A stretch of DNA of 7,677 bases from Pseudomonadota bacterium. GTDB lineage: Bacteria > Pseudomonadota > Gammaproteobacteria > Burkholderiales > Thiobacillaceae. Position numbers and translations under genes: made by a program. The DNA is taken from contig JAKACL010000139.1 of NCBI GenBank assembly GCA_021821425.1, positions 1-7,677 on the forward strand, read 5' to 3'. This document shows, piece after piece, positions 6,526 to 7,677 of the stretch. The notes beneath the pieces are model-generated. The model did not search any database. It was not told where the DNA came from and saw only the letters and a list, made by a program, of their open reading frames with translations. Within the stretch, counting starts at the first letter, position 1. Every line of letters starts with the position of its first letter.

Positions 6526-7517
6526 CGGCGGGCATCCAGGCGCAGGCTGATTTCGCCGCCGCTGTAAGGCACCAGGTTCGAAGCCGCGTCGCGCAGCAGG
6601 AAGGCACCGGTTTCGTCGACGCCGGCTGCCATGCCGTGAACCGTGCGCGCATCCGGCAAGCTCAGCGCCACGGGCTTGCCCGCATAGGCATCCAGCGCCA
6701 GCCAGTCCGCGCGCAAGGCAGCGAATCCGTGCTGACGAAACAGCACCAACACCGCATGCAACTCACGCAGGCAATCGGCCAGCAACAGGTTGCGGCCCAC
6801 CGTCACGCCCATTTCGGCAAGATCGACCACAGCCTGGTCCACCGCATCGCGCTGCGCCGCGTTCAGCCGGACATTGAGACCGATACCGACGACGGCGAAG
6901 GCCGCCCCGTTCATGTCCCCCTGCACCTCGACCAGGATGCCGGCCAGTTTGCGATAGTCCACCAACACATCGTTCGGCCATTTCAGCCGAACCGGATGGG
7001 CGCTGTGCCGATTGACCGCACGCGCGATCGCCAGCCCCGCGGCCAGGCTCAGGCCAGCCAGCGATTGCAGGCCGTTATCGAAACGCCAGAGTGTCGAAAA
7101 CGTCAGGCTGCCGCCGGGTACCGAATGCCATGGACGGCCGCGCCGGCCCTTGCCGGCGTGCTGGTGCTCGCTGCTGCACACGGTGCCGTCCGCGGCACCC
7201 GCCAGCGCCGCGGCCATCAGCGCCGTGTTGGTCGACTCCACACTGTCGTTCAATTGCAAGGTGTAAGCCGAAGCCACATCGCCCAGTCTCTGCACGATTG
7301 CGTCGGCATCCAGCCACTCCACCGGCTCGGGCAGGCGGTAACCGCGGCCGCGCACCGCATGGATGGTCAAGCCCATCGCCTCGGCCTGGGAAATCACATT
7401 GAAAATGCTGGCACGGGACAAACCGAACGCCTGCGCCAGCGCCTCGCCGGAGTGAAAACGGCCATCGGAGAGGCGACGCAGGATCGGGAACAGGGCCTTA
7501 TGGGTTCGGGAGTGCAC
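6522..7517 (-). CDS. birA: Bifunctional biotin--[acetyl-CoA-carboxylase] ligase / biotin operon repressor BirA
   Basis: Joins biotin to a lysine of the acetyl-CoA carboxylase carrier protein via biotinyl-5'-AMP. At 331 residues it is the long, HTH-containing form (E. coli 321). The N-terminal winged helix (about 8-65, with HSGEALAQAFGLSRASIFN and GRGYRLP) implies DNA binding and a possible repressor role. Catalytic landmarks: ESTN (94-97), GKGRRGRPW (122-130, biotinyl-AMP loop, usually GRGRRGR.W), LKWPNDVLV (178-186), KLAGILVEVQG (190-200), VVGIGLNV (209-216), and a C-terminal SH3-like cap (about 280-329). GTG at 7517 is the only sensible start: an in-frame TAA lies at 7529-7527. It has no Shine-Dalgarno sequence. 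First gene of birA-coaX-SPOR. No biotin biosynthesis genes or BirA operator were recognised in the window. Confidence 0.95.
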   Translation of the reverse strand: MHSRTHKALFPILRRLSDGRFHSGEALAQAFGLSRASIFNVISQAEAMGLTIHAVRGRGYRLPEPVEWLDADAIVQRLGDVASAYTLQLNDSVESTNTALMAAALAGAADGTVCSSEHQHAGKGRRGRPWHSVPGGSLTFSTLWRFDNGLQSLAGLSLAAGLAIARAVNRHSAHPVRLKWPNDVLVDYRKLAGILVEVQGDMNGAAFAVVGIGLNVRLNAAQRDAVDQAVVDLAEMGVTVGRNLLLADCLRELHAVLVLFRQHGFAALRADWLALDAYAGKPVALSLPDARTVHGMAAGVDETGAFLLRDAASNLVPYSGGEISLRLDARR

Positions 7518-7523
7518 CGGTGA

Positions 7524-7529
7524 ATTTTA
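7524..7529 (-). promoter_or_regulatory. Candidate -10 box (TAAAAT) of the birA operon
   Basis: The minus strand reads TGTAAAAT, with TAAAAT ending 6 nt before the birA GTG. Start of transcription at the usual 6-7 nt distance would fall on or next to the GTG itself. The hexamer 17 nt upstream (CGAAGC) is a poor -35. The region between terminator and birA is short, and this is the only -10-like sequence I see in it. Confidence 0.45.
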
Positions 7530-7569
7530 CATGGCTTGCCGGGCATGCTTCGCCTGCGTAATGCGCAAT

Positions 7570-7600
7570 AAAAAACCCCCTCGTTTCGGGAGGGGGTTTT
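7570..7600 (-). terminator. Intrinsic terminator of the rRNA operon
   Basis: AAAACCCCCTC (7572-7582) and GAGGGGGTTTT (7590-7600) form a perfect 11-bp stem with a 7-nt loop. On the minus strand the stem runs into six T's (7575-7570), the expected layout for transcription leaving the 5S gene. On the plus strand only four T's follow before a G, so it is weaker in that direction. It insulates birA from the very active rRNA promoter. Confidence 0.9.
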
Positions 7601-7604
7601 GTTA

Positions 7605-7626
7605 CCCTGCAGAGTGATCTGCGGGG
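7605..7626 (-). other. Trailer hairpin between 5S rRNA and terminator
   Basis: CCCTGCAGA (7605-7613) and TCTGCGGGG (7618-7626) are inverted repeats with the 4-nt loop GTGA. In the minus-strand RNA the stem has five inner and three outer pairs around one C-A mismatch. It sits 11 nt after the 5S 3' end and 4 nt before the terminator stem. It is probably part of the precursor trailer and may guide 3' processing; that role is inference. Confidence 0.5.
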
Positions 7627-7637
7627 CGGTATAAGGA

Positions 7638-7677
7638 GTCTGACGATGACCTACTTTCACAGGCGGATGCCTACTAT
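7638..7677 (-). rRNA. rrf: 5S ribosomal RNA, 3' end only
   Basis: The minus strand ends with GTGAAAGTAGGTCATCGTCAGAC, written here in two parts: GTGAAAGTAGG then TCATCGTCAGAC. This resembles the conserved 3' end of betaproteobacterial 5S rRNA. The preceding AGGC-AUCC-GCCU forms the tip of helix IV, with sequence unlike the usual version but still paired, as expected for a real RNA. About 40 of roughly 115 nt are in the window; the rest continues to the right, presumably with 23S and 16S further upstream on the same strand. The exact 3' end is estimated from the family. Confidence 0.85.

Noticed and set aside
7394..7660. 88-residue minus-strand open frame upstream of and overlapping birA
   Set aside because: It would start inside the 5S rRNA gene and run through the terminator and the birA HTH coding region in another frame.
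1..7677. CRISPR array, insertion sequence, tRNA or attachment site
   Set aside because: No spaced direct repeats, transposase or integrase motifs, or tRNA-like cloverleaf were seen; the rRNA fragment at the right edge is the only RNA gene I can support.

Overview
The window is GC-rich chromosomal DNA from a proteobacterium, most likely a betaproteobacterium. The evidence is the fused HTH/ligase form of birA followed by coaX and a SPOR-protein gene, a ridA-recG pair, adjacent ubiC-ubiA, and a 5S rRNA 3' end of betaproteobacterial type (minus-strand transcript ending GUAGGUCAUCGUCAGAC). A Nitrosomonadales/Thiobacillus-like source is a guess. Nothing indicates a plasmid, phage, transposon or CRISPR array.

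Left part (1-1089, minus strand): a bufferin-type metallophore operon. A small secreted six-cysteine peptide (799-1089, BufA2-like) is followed by an MNIO/DUF692 enzyme (707 to beyond position 1) that would oxidatively modify its cysteines for copper binding. Two back-to-back stem-loops occupy most of the 91 nt between precursor and enzyme. Any chaperone gene (BufC/DUF2063) would lie outside the window to the left.

Middle part (1262-5132, plus strand): ridA (imine deaminase), recG (branched-DNA helicase, TTG start), ubiC (chorismate lyase) and ubiA (4-hydroxybenzoate polyprenyltransferase). ridA and recG are 4 nt apart. ubiC and ubiA overlap by ATGA and carry out the first two committed steps of ubiquinone synthesis: chorismate to 4-hydroxybenzoate, then to the prenylated benzoate.

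Right part (7517-5138, minus strand): birA, coaX and a membrane-anchored SPOR-domain protein, each overlapping the next by ATGA, so almost certainly one translationally coupled operon. It meets ubiA tail to tail with only 5 nt between stop codons. Upstream of birA is the end of an rRNA operon on the same strand: the 5S 3' end (7638-7677), a trailer hairpin and a strong intrinsic terminator. birA starts at GTG with a -10-like TAAAAT so close that its mRNA may be leaderless.

Most of the window is conserved housekeeping. The part most worth attention is the bufferin pair and its intergenic RNA structure.
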